From NCBI GenBank assembly GCA_036785705.1, contig JAWUZG010000056.1, positions 10,526,501 through 10,590,500 of the forward strand: DNA of 64,000 nucleotides. Direction: 5' to 3'. The notes below the pieces were generated by a model, which worked only from the letters and a program-made list of their open reading frames with translations, ran no database searches and was not told the DNA's origin. The position numbers and the translations under genes are program-made. Of the stretch, positions 46,871-57,160 are shown in pieces (position 1 is the stretch's first letter; each line of letters starts with the position of its first letter). This DNA is from Acanthornis magna. Taxonomy: Eukaryota; Chordata; Aves; Passeriformes; Acanthizidae.

Positions 46871-49350
46871 TGTCAAGGTGGAATTCAGGGTAGAATTCTT
46901 ATTCATTTACTGTGATTTCATTTTACTAGAAAAGCAGTGTATAAAGCCATTTTTTAGTACAATACAGACTATTGTATTCGTCTTGCAAGAAAGAATGAGC
47001 AAATGTAAAACATGGTGTTTTTTCATCTGAATTTAAGTGTTGCTGCTTTTAGGTGTAGGGAAGGCTGCACTTGGATAACGAGAGGCAGGTGACTAGTAAA
47101 ATATAAAATGATTACATGCTGCTTGCTATTTCTGCACATCCTCTTTCTCCTGTTTGCTTTATATCTTTTTTTGCTCATCTTCAGGCTCACTGGAAAACTG
47201 TTGTCAAGATACTGTTGGACACGAGAAAGGTTACAGAGGTGTTTTGGCTGTGGGGTCTGAGCAAGGATGGTATTAATTTAACAAGTGGCAAAATTGATGG
47301 CAAACAGGCCACTTTAACAGGGAATGAAGTATTTTCCTAAGATGTGTAAAAAAAAATCAATTCAAGCTCAGGCGTAATCTTCATATACTTTTTTCTTTTT
47401 TTAAAAAAGACAATAAGCAGAGAGGACAAAATACTGCTGTAATTTACTTTTAGAAACCCTATACCTGTACTATACAGAGCTGGAAGAAAACGGAATATTT
47501 TATAGTTGCATTGTGGCAGTTTGTCATTAGAAAGGTCTCAAAAGATTTTGAGGTGGAAATTGATGTTCCAAGCTTTTGCTTTATTTGAACGATGCTGGGA
47601 GTTTAATTTCATGGCAGTGGGCTTTGATATGAACAATTGTCAAAGATAATATATTATGGATTCTGGAAATAATTGTGTTCTTAGAGATAGTGGGAGTGAT
47701 TAAATATTACCTCTGAAGGGGATGTTTTCTGTGCAGCCTAGAGAGCGATTTTCTTGGTGTTGCCCTTTGATTAGGGGCTGAACATGGGACACAAGTTGTA
47801 GTGTAGTGGTGACGTCTGATATGGGCTGAGCCTGCTGAAAGCATCAGATTTCCCAAAATGTTTTGGGCATTGTCTTGTATATAGTGAAGTGTTTTTTAAG
47901 CAAATTGTTCATTAGCCATCTGTGGGCTCTGGCACACCATCCTGCTATGGTTTGTTAATGCTGAACTTGGTAAATCTGCTCCGCAGTGCAGCCTTGAAAG
48001 TGCCCCAGAAAAACTCTGTCACAGAAGCAGCGGGAAATTCCCACATCCATGGCCAGGCAGAGACAGATCTGCTGGATTCAGAATGAGATCACTTCCTCAC
48101 GTTTCATCCTTTACACAGCTTTCGGTGTGTGGGTGAGTCAAACCCAAAACTGGTTTAATGTAAGCTGAATGAAACACTGAGAAAGGAGGAATGTCACAGT
48201 GTGCTCTAGGAGCGTTTGGCAGGAGGTTTTCAGTCCTTCGGGCCACAGGTGTCAGGAAGAAGAGTCCTGATTCTTTCTGAAGCTCTGGCCTCTTTCACTT
48301 TGCCTCTTCAAGTGCTTACAAATCTGCTTTCCTTTTGAAATCTGTAGGTGTCAAAACATCAAAGTTTAAAAAAGTTTAAACAAAGTCCTAGTTTGACAGC
48401 GATAAAACTGATAGTTATTGGCATGAAATTAAAACACAGCAAATAATTAAAAACATGAAATAACTGGTAAAATGTAACCTTTTTACTGACTGCACTATTT
48501 CAAACCACTCTTCCCAGCTTCTCAGGTTTTCCCCTCAATCAGTACGTTCATGAACTTGACTGAACAGATGTGGAAACAAAAATGCAATTTAAAATTATAG
48601 GACTTTGGTTCTGCTGGAAAAAATGTCTTATGGCAAGCTGAACTGAGGTGATTTATTGTTTAGACACCAAGCTTTGTTAAAGACTTAAGTCAGACTCCGA
48701 TTGTTATTTTGACAGCTGTGGAAAGAATAGTTTGTTCTTTTTACCTGGTTTATCTCAGACAAATAGGGTATATTCTATTCAGAAACCAGTCTGACCCTGT
48801 AAAACTTCTCCAATTACTAAGTAAAATTTGATTCAGTTGATCTCAACTCTGTTTTCTAAGTTCATTAACTGCAGCCTTACTTGCTGTTTTAAATAACTCA
48901 TGCATATAAAAGTTTTAACAAATCAAGACATTTTAAAAGTTTCTTTTTCCTGTTTATGAATTATTTGACTTTCCAAACAGAATCAGGTAGAAGACTGTAA
49001 GTAAAAAGTTTTTTTAAATAGTGCATTTCATTCAGCTATTGTCAGATTCTATAAAACTTAAAACCTACTAAATATCAAGCAGGAGCTGTGGAAAACAAGG
49101 AAAAAGACTGCAATATCAAAACCACTTAAACTCAGTTTCAACTCAATGCCTAGGGAAATCATGGCACATGTTGTGCAGGAAAACATCCTTCAAGTGAAAT
49201 ATATAGCACGTTGACAACGCCCATTTAGTGAGTTACCATTGAAAAGAGAAGCTTCCACATGCAGTGTTTAGTTGATGTCTGAATGAAAAGTCTTGATGAG
49301 GAAGTATTCCTAGATGGTATTTTGTGTCTAACTAGGCTGGCCAAGACTGA
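46871..49350. other. Unique AT-rich sequence, no gene seen
   Basis: No frame longer than 75 codons and no interspersed repeat. AAAGTTTAAA is doubled near 48364. Confidence 0.55.
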
Positions 49351-49435
49351 TTTTTTTTTTGGTGGTTTGTTTTTTTTTTTTTTTTTTTTTTTTTGTTGGT
49401 TTTTAAGTTGTTTTGTTTTGTCTTGTTTTGTTTTT
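49351..49435. repeat. T/TG-rich low-complexity tract with T25
   Basis: T10, then GGTGGTTTG, then T25 at 49370-49394, then (TTTTG)n-like sequence. It is T+G rich on + and produces a Lys-rich spurious frame on minus. Confidence 0.93.
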
Positions 49436-50699
49436 AGCCTCTTAAAATGAAGTGGTGAATTAGGAATCTGCATGTGAAAGTGATGTGTGATGCATAATTG
49501 TTCAGGGAATGGAAAAATAGAGGGCAAAGTAGTGACCAATACTTATTTCTTGGTGATTAAATAAATAAAGTGCTGGAGTGGAGATGAAAGCAAAAACTTT
49601 GGGAAAGATATTTTGGAGAGTCTCTGCAAGAAGTTTTTAATTAGCTGAAGAGTTTATACCAAAGTTTGAAATGCTGAGAAGTGAGAAAATATCAAGGCTG
49701 AGGGAAGAATTTGCTATCTCTTAGTGCAATGACCTTTATGGAGGTCAGAAACCTTTCAATATCCTGTTGAGGAAAACGAATGAAAAAGAAAAACTGGAAA
49801 AGGAAATTGAGGAAAGATGTTATTAGCAGCAGCTTCCTGGGAGTGGTTGCTCATGTTTGGATTCGATGTGTCAGGGAGGGGAGAGACTTTCATCCACATA
49901 TGGCTGAAGCATTATCTTGATGTGGGCTATGAGGGAGCGTGCTGCTTGAGAAGACACTAAATTAATTTTAAAAACTACAGGTGAAAAGACTGTACTGGCT
50001 TGCCAAGTCTTTCATTAAAGCAGAGCGTTGGAACTGACATGCTGTGAGAGACAGAAAACAAGACCTGAAATGATTCACAAGTTGAGGGGGAAGTGCTACT
50101 CTGGAAGAGAAAAACAAAATATCTCCTTAGAATGGAGTAACAAAAAAAGTGAGGATCAGTGATCATACATCTTGAATTCTTGCTTGAGAGCAGATTCAGC
50201 AGCATGGGGAGGCTTTAGTGAATGTAGATCAACATCTACAACCACAGAAACTTGGGTATTTGTAGAAATGCTCCCCCATACTGACACGGTAAACATTGCC
50301 CTTCCATTGTATGTTACAGAAATGATGAGAGAAACAGGGGATGGAGCACTTAGACAGCACCCTCGAGGGTGTGTGCAGTAAACTCAGAAACAAAGAATTT
50401 GTGTTTTAGTTTGGAGTAGAAGCACTTGTTTGGCACTGAAGAAGAGCAGGAGATTAAAATAGAGAGGAATATGTGAACAAATGCCTCATTTCAGTCAGCC
50501 CTGGGCTCCGGTGTGGCCATTTTATTTCTTGAGAATCCTGAGGCCTTGCCAGCTGTAGGATTGCTGTCCTCTCGTCCTGACAGTGCCCAGCCTGTCCTGA
50601 GCAGCTTGTAGGAGGGATAACACCCCGAGCCCTGTTTCAGCACGAGAGGGAGAGGATGTAAGAGCTCCAGAAGGGCTCTAGAGCTCTGCCTTCATGGGA
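49436..50699. other. Unique sequence, no gene seen
   Basis: Short chance frames only; no repeat or RNA gene recognised. Confidence 0.55.
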
Positions 50700-51250
50700 T
50701 GGAATTTGGGTGCCTGGTGATGGCCGTGGGAGTTGGCTTTAATAGCTATTAAACCATAAATAAGTGGGAAAGACAAGAAAAGGATGGCTAGAGATTGACT
50801 AATTGCTTTAAACCTGATCGAGGCCATTACTTTTGTGTCAGATTTAGCCAGTTTGGATCACAACCTCTAAGTTTTAATTAAAATGGGCACTGCTGCCATT
50901 AATTGTATATTTCAGTAACTTTAAATAATGCAGATGATTTTTATTCAGTTGTCCTCTTCTGACCGTGCCCCACTGAGATCCCTGTTAATTAGATACTACA
51001 TTACATCTAGCAATGTCTTTATTGCTGTTAATGTTGCTGTCTATATTATCTGGATGGCTCCAAAGTGAGAACACGCTGAGAATTTAATAAGATGGCTGGT
51101 AGTCGAGAGGCAGATATTAACGTGTTGTAAAACATCTCATATGACACATTTTTTAATAAGTGACCATGTCACTCATAAAAAAGGGATGATGCAATTCACA
51201 GTCAGAGCAAAAAGTTAACCAATTCAGCTGCTCAGCACACTTGGTTTTCT
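50700..51250. promoter_or_regulatory. Candidate non-coding regulatory block
   Basis: Many homeodomain-type words in order (GATTGACTAATTGC, TTTTAATTAAAATGG, GCCATTAATTG, TGTTAATTAGATAC) with isolated CpGs (CCTGATCGAGGCC, GGTAGTCGAGAGG, TTAACGTG). It has no notable frame and no repeat signature. Its texture is that of a conserved enhancer, unproven. Confidence 0.3.
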
Positions 51251-51989
51251 TCAGGAGCCTTAACATAAGGAATATAACCATCAGGCCCATTCCAAAATGT
51301 TTCTCAAACACATTTACCTTGTGTTGTTCAGGATGTAGGTAAGAATTATTAGAAAATTATTTGTGGTTAATTTGGTTTTGATGCTGCTGAATTGCAAAAG
51401 GTGTGATAGATGTTCTTGGGGGGAAGAAGAGTCTGCTGGCTGTGTTCTGTTTGAGTTGGGTCCTAGATCCAGCTTGGCTTGGTGCTGCCAGACAAGTCCC
51501 TGACCTGCCACTTTTGGAAACAGAGAAACAGCTCAAGGTGTCCCATCAGCCTGCACTGGGCAAAAATGCATATATTCACATTTACACTTCCCACCCCACC
51601 CCCCCCCCCCCCAAGAGTGTTTCAATGTGTTTCAATCACTGTAATTCCTCTTGTTTTCATGGTGAAACCATTTCTTCCCCCTTTTTCAAAGAAACGGTTC
51701 TCTGGAATAGCTCTGAAAGAAAAAAAGGACATTTCTCATTAAAAGCAATTTCATACAAGAATTTTAAACAGGGTCTAAACTTTGCTCAAATCCATCTTTG
51801 CCTGTGTATGGTGCCTGCCATTTGTGCAAGCCTCCTCAGGGGCAGGGGTTGGACCAATCCGGCTCGGTCCGTGCGGCGCGTGGGCGCATTGGAGATAAAG
51901 TCGGACGTTCAGAAGTTGGTTTCAGAGAGGCAGTGCCAGTCGTTCCACTGATAAAGCTCTCCTTTGAAGCTCTCAGGCTGTGTTTTTCA
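51251..51989. other. Sequence with C14 run and a long chance frame
   Basis: 14 consecutive C at 51599-51612. A 182-codon + frame (51403-51951) crosses it, so its length depends on an exact homopolymer count, and it shows no recognisable domain. Its 3' part is antisense to the candidate exon below. Treated as chance. Confidence 0.4.
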
Positions 51990-52056
51990 TCCCCGTGCAT
52001 TTGCAAATAGCACTGTGCATGTTGAGCAGCGTAAATAAATAAATAAGGCCTTATAC

Positions 52057-52168
52057 CATTTTCTCTGATGAGTTGCTGTAACTGCGTGTGCAGATCAGCC
52101 CCAGCTCCCAGCGAGCTGTCCCCATAGCCTTCAGGGCTGCTGGGGTTGTGCACTGCAGGTTTTGCCAT
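52057..52168 (-). other. Candidate first coding exon (unrecognised)
   Basis: On the minus strand an ATG at 52168-52166 opens 37 codons beginning MAKPAVHNPSSPEGYG and ending QLQQLIREN, plus one extra base. It stops immediately before GTATAAG, an acceptable 5' splice site. The codons are locally GC-richer than the flanks and the peptide is balanced, ending in an amphipathic Gln/Leu-rich stretch. I do not recognise the protein. The start context is weak. No partner exon was identified, and an open run of this length is common by chance, so this remains speculative. Confidence 0.18.
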
Positions 52169-52187
52169 TAGGAATGCATTCCTAATG
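52166..52187. repeat. 22-bp perfect palindrome
   Basis: CATTAGGAATG is followed at once by its exact reverse complement CATTCCTAATG. Each arm holds a TAATG/CATTA homeodomain-like core outside and a GGAATG/CATTCC TEAD (M-CAT)-type site inside, centred on TGCA. The bases outside 52166 and 52187 do not pair. Confidence 0.97.
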
Positions 52188-52310
52188 CCCAGACCGAACT
52201 TTTTTTCCCCTTCATTTAATCTCCTGACTATTAGTTATAGCAATTATCATTTGCCGAGATTGCTGCGTATTTTAATGATATTTTAATCTTGTTATTACAA
52301 TGAGAAGTAA

Positions 52311-54898
52311 AGTTTCACCCCTAGTCTGCAGAGCTGTGTTGAACTGGAGATCAAGGTGAGCTTAAGTGCTTTGTTCTTGAGTAACAGCAATAAGGTAAAT
52401 ATGTTCCTTCAGGTCCTGTAGGTGTACACAGGGAACTGCAATCTATTTCTGCAGAAGCATCACATGTGTGGGGGTTCTCTGCATGTTGTAGATACTGAAG
52501 AGTCATGTGAACCATTTTTCTATTTTTTTCTTAGCAAGAAAACCCTTTCAGTTTATGCACTATGTATTTCAGTGATCTGCTGCATACAGGCATTAAATTA
52601 CAAACTGTTTTCAATGTCGCTTATGAGTTTAAAGTCTGGAAAAGAAAAGATCCTCCTTTGGGTTATGGTTTTTGATTATATCTTTCTAATTACACACATC
52701 TAGTGAGATTACATCACATATTCCGCAGACATGACTGAAGTGTATGGCTCAAGATTTGGGAGATAAACATAAAAGTGCAAACGTGTAACTGCAGAGTAAT
52801 GTAATGTCAGTTAGGAAAATTGGATTGAGGCATCCAGACTAACCACAAGCAGAGGAGGAAAATGTAATTTTTCCTTTATCTGCTGTATATTAGGGATTGC
52901 ATTTTTACAGATGACTCTGTGGGTATTACATTGCTCTTTACCAGCATGTGCACACAGAATGATCTTGGTTGAAGTCATCCTAATAAGTGGGAGTAACTGC
53001 AGAGAATTGCTGTGGGATTAAAAAAAAAATTAGCGACTGTGCTTTTCTTATACTTTGTAGTTGATTCCATAATCCTGAATGGGTGCTCTTTTGCTGCCCC
53101 ACTACTGAACTGTAGGTAAAACATTTCTCTTGTTGGGCAAGAGAATGTTAAGCAAGATGCATTCAGTCTTATTTTAAACATAATTGCTTCACATTAGCTG
53201 TTGGAAGTCTGGGCTATGACTAAATGTGAGAAAAGAAAAAGAAAGGTGCAGCTCTAAATGTCTCAGGAGCGTGGACAGGAGCAGGCATCATCTGCTCAGC
53301 ACCATCACACCTTGTTATAACCTGGGCTCTGACCCCTGCAGAGGAAACACAGAGTGGGAAAAGGGATCTCTGCTTCGCAATGAAGAAAGATGTTGCCAAT
53401 CTGTGGCTTTTCCTGGCTGAAGTTTCCAGTTCCTGTCATTTCCTGTTGTGGTGAGGGGGGTAATTTGCCTGGTGTTTCAGCAAATTAGAGCACCTGCTGG
53501 AATATTGCCTCTGCAGTTCCTGCTGAGCTGTTTCGAGCGCTCGGAATGCTGTCATTTGTATCAGAAAGGTGGCAGAATGGTGCTTCTCTGCCTCCAAACC
53601 TGCTGGAATGTACCACTGTGTTTCAGACACTGAGAGCAAGCTGTCTTGGTAGTAAAGCCATAAAATATTGCAAATTAAAAAAAAAAAATACTGAGAGCTG
53701 AGTATTTCCAAAAAGAACACACAGTCTTAAGCAACTACTTTCATTTGAATATTCATTTAATTATGAATGTCAAAGGTGATGAGACTTACTTTAATCATTT
53801 TGACCTCATTTTTTCAAAAATCTGAGTTCCTGAAGTTAAGTATCTAAAACTATATTTAGACATCTCAGTGAAAGTGGCCTGATTCTCAAAGGTGCTGAGC
53901 AATTAGAGGGATGGGAGATGCATGATAGCTTTTGTCCTGGATTCTTAGGCTTAAAAATTATTACAAGAGCTTGTTGTTGGCAAGGATCAGACTATGTGAT
54001 ATTTTAAAAGGCTACAATCATATGGCATTGTATGCTAATGGCAATTTACCCTTTTTCAGTAGAAAAAAGGGACATGACTGTAAATGTTCAAATTAAAACT
54101 CAAATGCCTCTGAATATTGACAGGAAAAGAAAAACTCACTTGAAATAATTTCTTTTACACTGCCCTGAAATATATGCAGCTAGGGCAACATTAAAAAGTA
54201 TTTAAAAAAAAAACCCAAAGCAGCAACAAACAAACAAAAAAGAAACTTGTTAGGCTAGGTCTAATCTGAAGTATTTTGTTTTAATAGTAGTTATAGAATG
54301 TGGAAATTAAAGCATAGATGGAAACACTGACACCACTTTAAGTTTAATGGCATAAGGGCACTACTTAAACAATTTGGTTAATGCGGTAAACCCAGCAAAT
54401 CTCCTTAACTGCAGGGGGGTCTCCTTATTTGGTGAACTCTCCATCTTGTGTAAGATGTTTTAAATGACTCTCTTTCCAATTCAGAAGTTACTGCTGGGCA
54501 TTTTTTTCACAATGTTGACTTTAGCATTTTTCAATACTCTCTGCATATGTCTGATTTATGTCAATTTTATGGCTGCAGTGGATTTCCACAAATTGGAGGA
54601 GAGGATCTTATAAAATCACAAAGAAAATAGCTTTGACCTCGCAGTACATTTAGAGTTTTGGATCTTTGCTTTTAGCCTCTTGTTTTGTTTGTTTTTTTCT
54701 TCCCTGGGTGAACGTTAAAATTCTGCAGTATAATGGGTCTGTGTTTCAGGTATGCTAAAGATTTGGTTTGTTTTGGCTATTTTTTTTTACTCTGCCGTAA
54801 TATTAAGGGGCCATAAATGGAACAGAAACAACTCACTGAGGGTATATCCTGTGGGAGAACCTCCCTAGATATTTCAGAGCCCAAACTAGAAATGGGGC
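52311..54898. other. Unique sequence, no gene seen
   Basis: Chance frames of at most 94 codons. A11 run near 53677; (CAAA)n-like words near 54225. No repeat family recognised. Confidence 0.55.
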
Positions 54899-54921
54899 TT
54901 TTTTTTTTTTTTTTTTTTTTT
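54899..54921. repeat. Poly-T run (T23)
   Basis: 23 consecutive T; no retroelement body identified next to it. Confidence 0.95.
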
Positions 54922-56415
54922 AGAAATGCTATTTGTAGCAGATGTGGTCTTGCTGCTCACAGGATTGGGGAGGACGAAGCTTCTGAGCACTGTAAATAAG
55001 TCAAGTTCGATGTTGCATGCCCAGCTGGGGCCACGGGAAGTTCTGGAGAGCGTGAGTGCATAACTCATGTCACAGTGGACAACACCCATCAATAACATCT
55101 GGATGAGTATTCCATACCCAACTTGAGTCATGATCCCTGAATGTAACTGATATTTAATGCTAAGCATGCCCACATTGCATGTGTGTGAGTAAGATCAAGG
55201 CTGTAAGACTACTGAAAGCCAGGAGAAATACTATACTAGAGGGAAACAGTATAAATGAGGCTTTATTATTCATTCTAACGAGTTGTGTTCCTAAGAACAG
55301 TTGAAGTTGTGGCTACCAGTGAAGTTGAACATTACAGAGCTTGCTGCAGCTATGAAATAAATGACAGAGTGAATGAAATTGGAAGCTTTCAGTTTTCCAG
55401 AGTATAGTTTACAGGAATAGTGGAGCATTGGTGGTTGACAGGCTTGGAACATGCTGGACCACCAGGGACAGTTTGGTACAAGGCCCATTTTGGAAATAGC
55501 TCACCAGAAGTTCTGTCTTTTTCATTCCAAATGGTTGATAGCGCAATCTTGTTGATAGACTGGTTCTGAGCAGAGAACTTTGCTGACTTGCTGGACATCT
55601 CAGCTGCTGTACTCGTACCAATTGTTTGTAACCCTGGGTGTAAAACATAACTTAAAAACAAGCGCAACTCCTGAGGCACCCTTTGCTTAGCAGGGTCAGA
55701 AACACGATCAGCACTCTCTAAAGTGGTGCCCTACTCGAGGGCAGGGCTGGAGGCAAAGGAATAATAAATCACTTGTGTTGTCTCTGGTTGTATCCGCTGG
55801 ACAACAGTGAGTCATGAAAGGTTCAGCTGAGGTCAACACCCACCGCGAGGTGTGGAGAAACTCTATGTCCCTCCAGTAACTAACTTTGGGGAAGATACAT
55901 ATTTCATTAAAATGTTAGACTAAAGGAGACTTTTGTTCCAGAAGAGAAAGAGCTGAATCCAGCATGAATGAGGTTGCACAACTGCTGACTTGTATGAACT
56001 CCCTGGCACCTTGGGAAGGGGAGTAGCAGACCTTTGCAGTATTTTGAAGGCTTTGAATGATGTTGTTCAGCAGTTTGGCAAGGTTAGTGGTGTGTGCTGT
56101 ACATGCAATGCCACAGCTTAATGTGAGAGGGACTTTTTTTTTCCCCTGTGTCCTGGAGCTTGGTCAGACCAGGAAGAGTTTTGAAGAAATCAATACCCAC
56201 AGCTGGTGGTGTTTTTTGGCTGACATATCCACTCTAAAGTTAAACCAAGGGAGGAAAAAGTTGTTGCATTGCTTGAAGATTTAGAAGAAAGACAAGTTTG
56301 TTTAAGATGAAAAATAGAAACAAGAAAAGAAATAGTGAAAACAAGAAGACTCTTTGTGTGTTGTAGCCTGTATTGTAGTCTTCAGTAAAGAATGAGTAAT
56401 ATTGTGGCATCAACC
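54922..56415. other. Unique sequence, no gene seen
   Basis: Minus frames near 55291-55679 overlap in different frames without domains. A CTCF-like word CCGCGAGGTGTGGA lies at 55843-55856. The 55715-55800 part (GTGCCCTACTCGAGGGCAGG, then AATAATAAATCACTTG) has an LTR-like feel, but I cannot assign it. Confidence 0.45.
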
Positions 56416-57160
56416 CTAGAATCATATGGTGGTTTAGGCTGGAGAAGCCCTTTAAAGATCAAGTCCAACTGTTAACTCTCTCAGTCCCCTTGGGGGGTTC
56501 CCATTGTGCCCCATAGACTGGGGTGTGTCTAAATGGTGGAGATGGTCACTGAATATTTCTCCTTGGGTTTTGGGGGCTGCTTTCAGCTCTCCATCCCTGT
56601 CTTCCAAACCAGGAGGCTGTGGGTACCTGCGGAACAACTCATCTTACTCTAAAAGATTGAGGCAAAGAAGGTATTTAATGCCTCACCCTTTCCCTCATCT
56701 GCTGTCATAGTTTTTCCCCATGTTCAATAACAGATGGAGTTTCTCCTTACCCTTCCTTTCATTGATAATGTATTTGTAGAAATATTTTTATTGTAATTTA
56801 TTGTATTATCCAGAGTAAGCTCTACTTGGGCTTTGGCCAGTTGAATTTTTCCCTTGCATAATTTTAATATGTCCTTTTAGTCTTCCTGAGCTGCCTTCTT
56901 GTTCTTCCAAAGGTCATAAATTGCTTTTTTTCCTGGAGCTCCATTCAAAACTCTGTTCAGCCATGCTGGTGTGGTGTGGTCTTTCCTGCTGGCTCGTCTT
57001 TCAGCCCATGGGGATGACCTGCTACTGGACATTTTTAAGGCTTCCTTCTTGAAGAACATCCAGCTTTTCTGGAATCCTTTCTGGAATCCTTTCTGGAATC
57101 CTTTGCCCTTCAGGTCTGCCTCCCAAAAGACTCATCAGCCAGGCTCCTAAACAGGCTGAA
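56416..57160 (-). mobile_element. Internally deleted CR1 LINE (ORF2 front part joined to 3' end)
   Basis: Read on +, the first 60 bp (TAGAATCATATGGTGGTTTA, then AAAGATCAAGTCCAACTGTT) is the reverse complement of the CR1 3' terminus. At about 56476/56477 it switches to ORF2 sequence upstream of the reverse-transcriptase core: CTCTCAGTCCCCTTGG, CCCCATAGACTGGGGTGTGT, CTTCCAAACCAGGAGG, GAGGCAAAGAAGGTATTTAA, CTTGGGCTTTGGCCAG, CAAAGGTCATAAATTG, TTCTTGAAGAACATCCAGC and GCCAGGCTCCTAAACAGGCT. Most of the RT region (an estimated 1.5-2 kb) is missing between the two parts. On minus, 57059-56877 still reads CR1-like peptides (FFKKEALK, PAWLNRVLN, AIYDLWKNKKAAQED). Frames are broken elsewhere, so it is a dead copy. 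The 5' end is truncated near 57160. Confidence 0.92.
57069..57104. repeat. 12-bp unit in three perfect tandem copies inside the CR1
   Basis: CTGGAATCCTTT occurs at 57069-57080, 57081-57092 and 57093-57104. The CR1 consensus has the unit once (CTGGACTCCTTT), so it expanded after or during insertion. The period is a multiple of three and keeps the minus-strand frame, reading as repeated RIPE. Confidence 0.95.

Larger units (their letters stand above)
51990..52310. promoter_or_regulatory. Motif-dense block with two palindromes
   Basis: Contains the palindromic octamer-like ATTTGCAAAT (51999-52008), a 22-bp perfect palindrome (52166-52187) and a downstream run of homeodomain-type words (TATTTTAATGATATTTTAATC near 52268). 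Moderate GC lies between the palindromes and AT-rich sequence follows. It could be a promoter-proximal or enhancer element. See the separate entries for the palindrome and the candidate exon. Confidence 0.35.

Noticed and set aside
55715..55800. LTR-like polyadenylation region (AATAATAAATCACTTG...)
   Set aside because: No terminal TG/CA blocks, no TSD and no family match that I can name.
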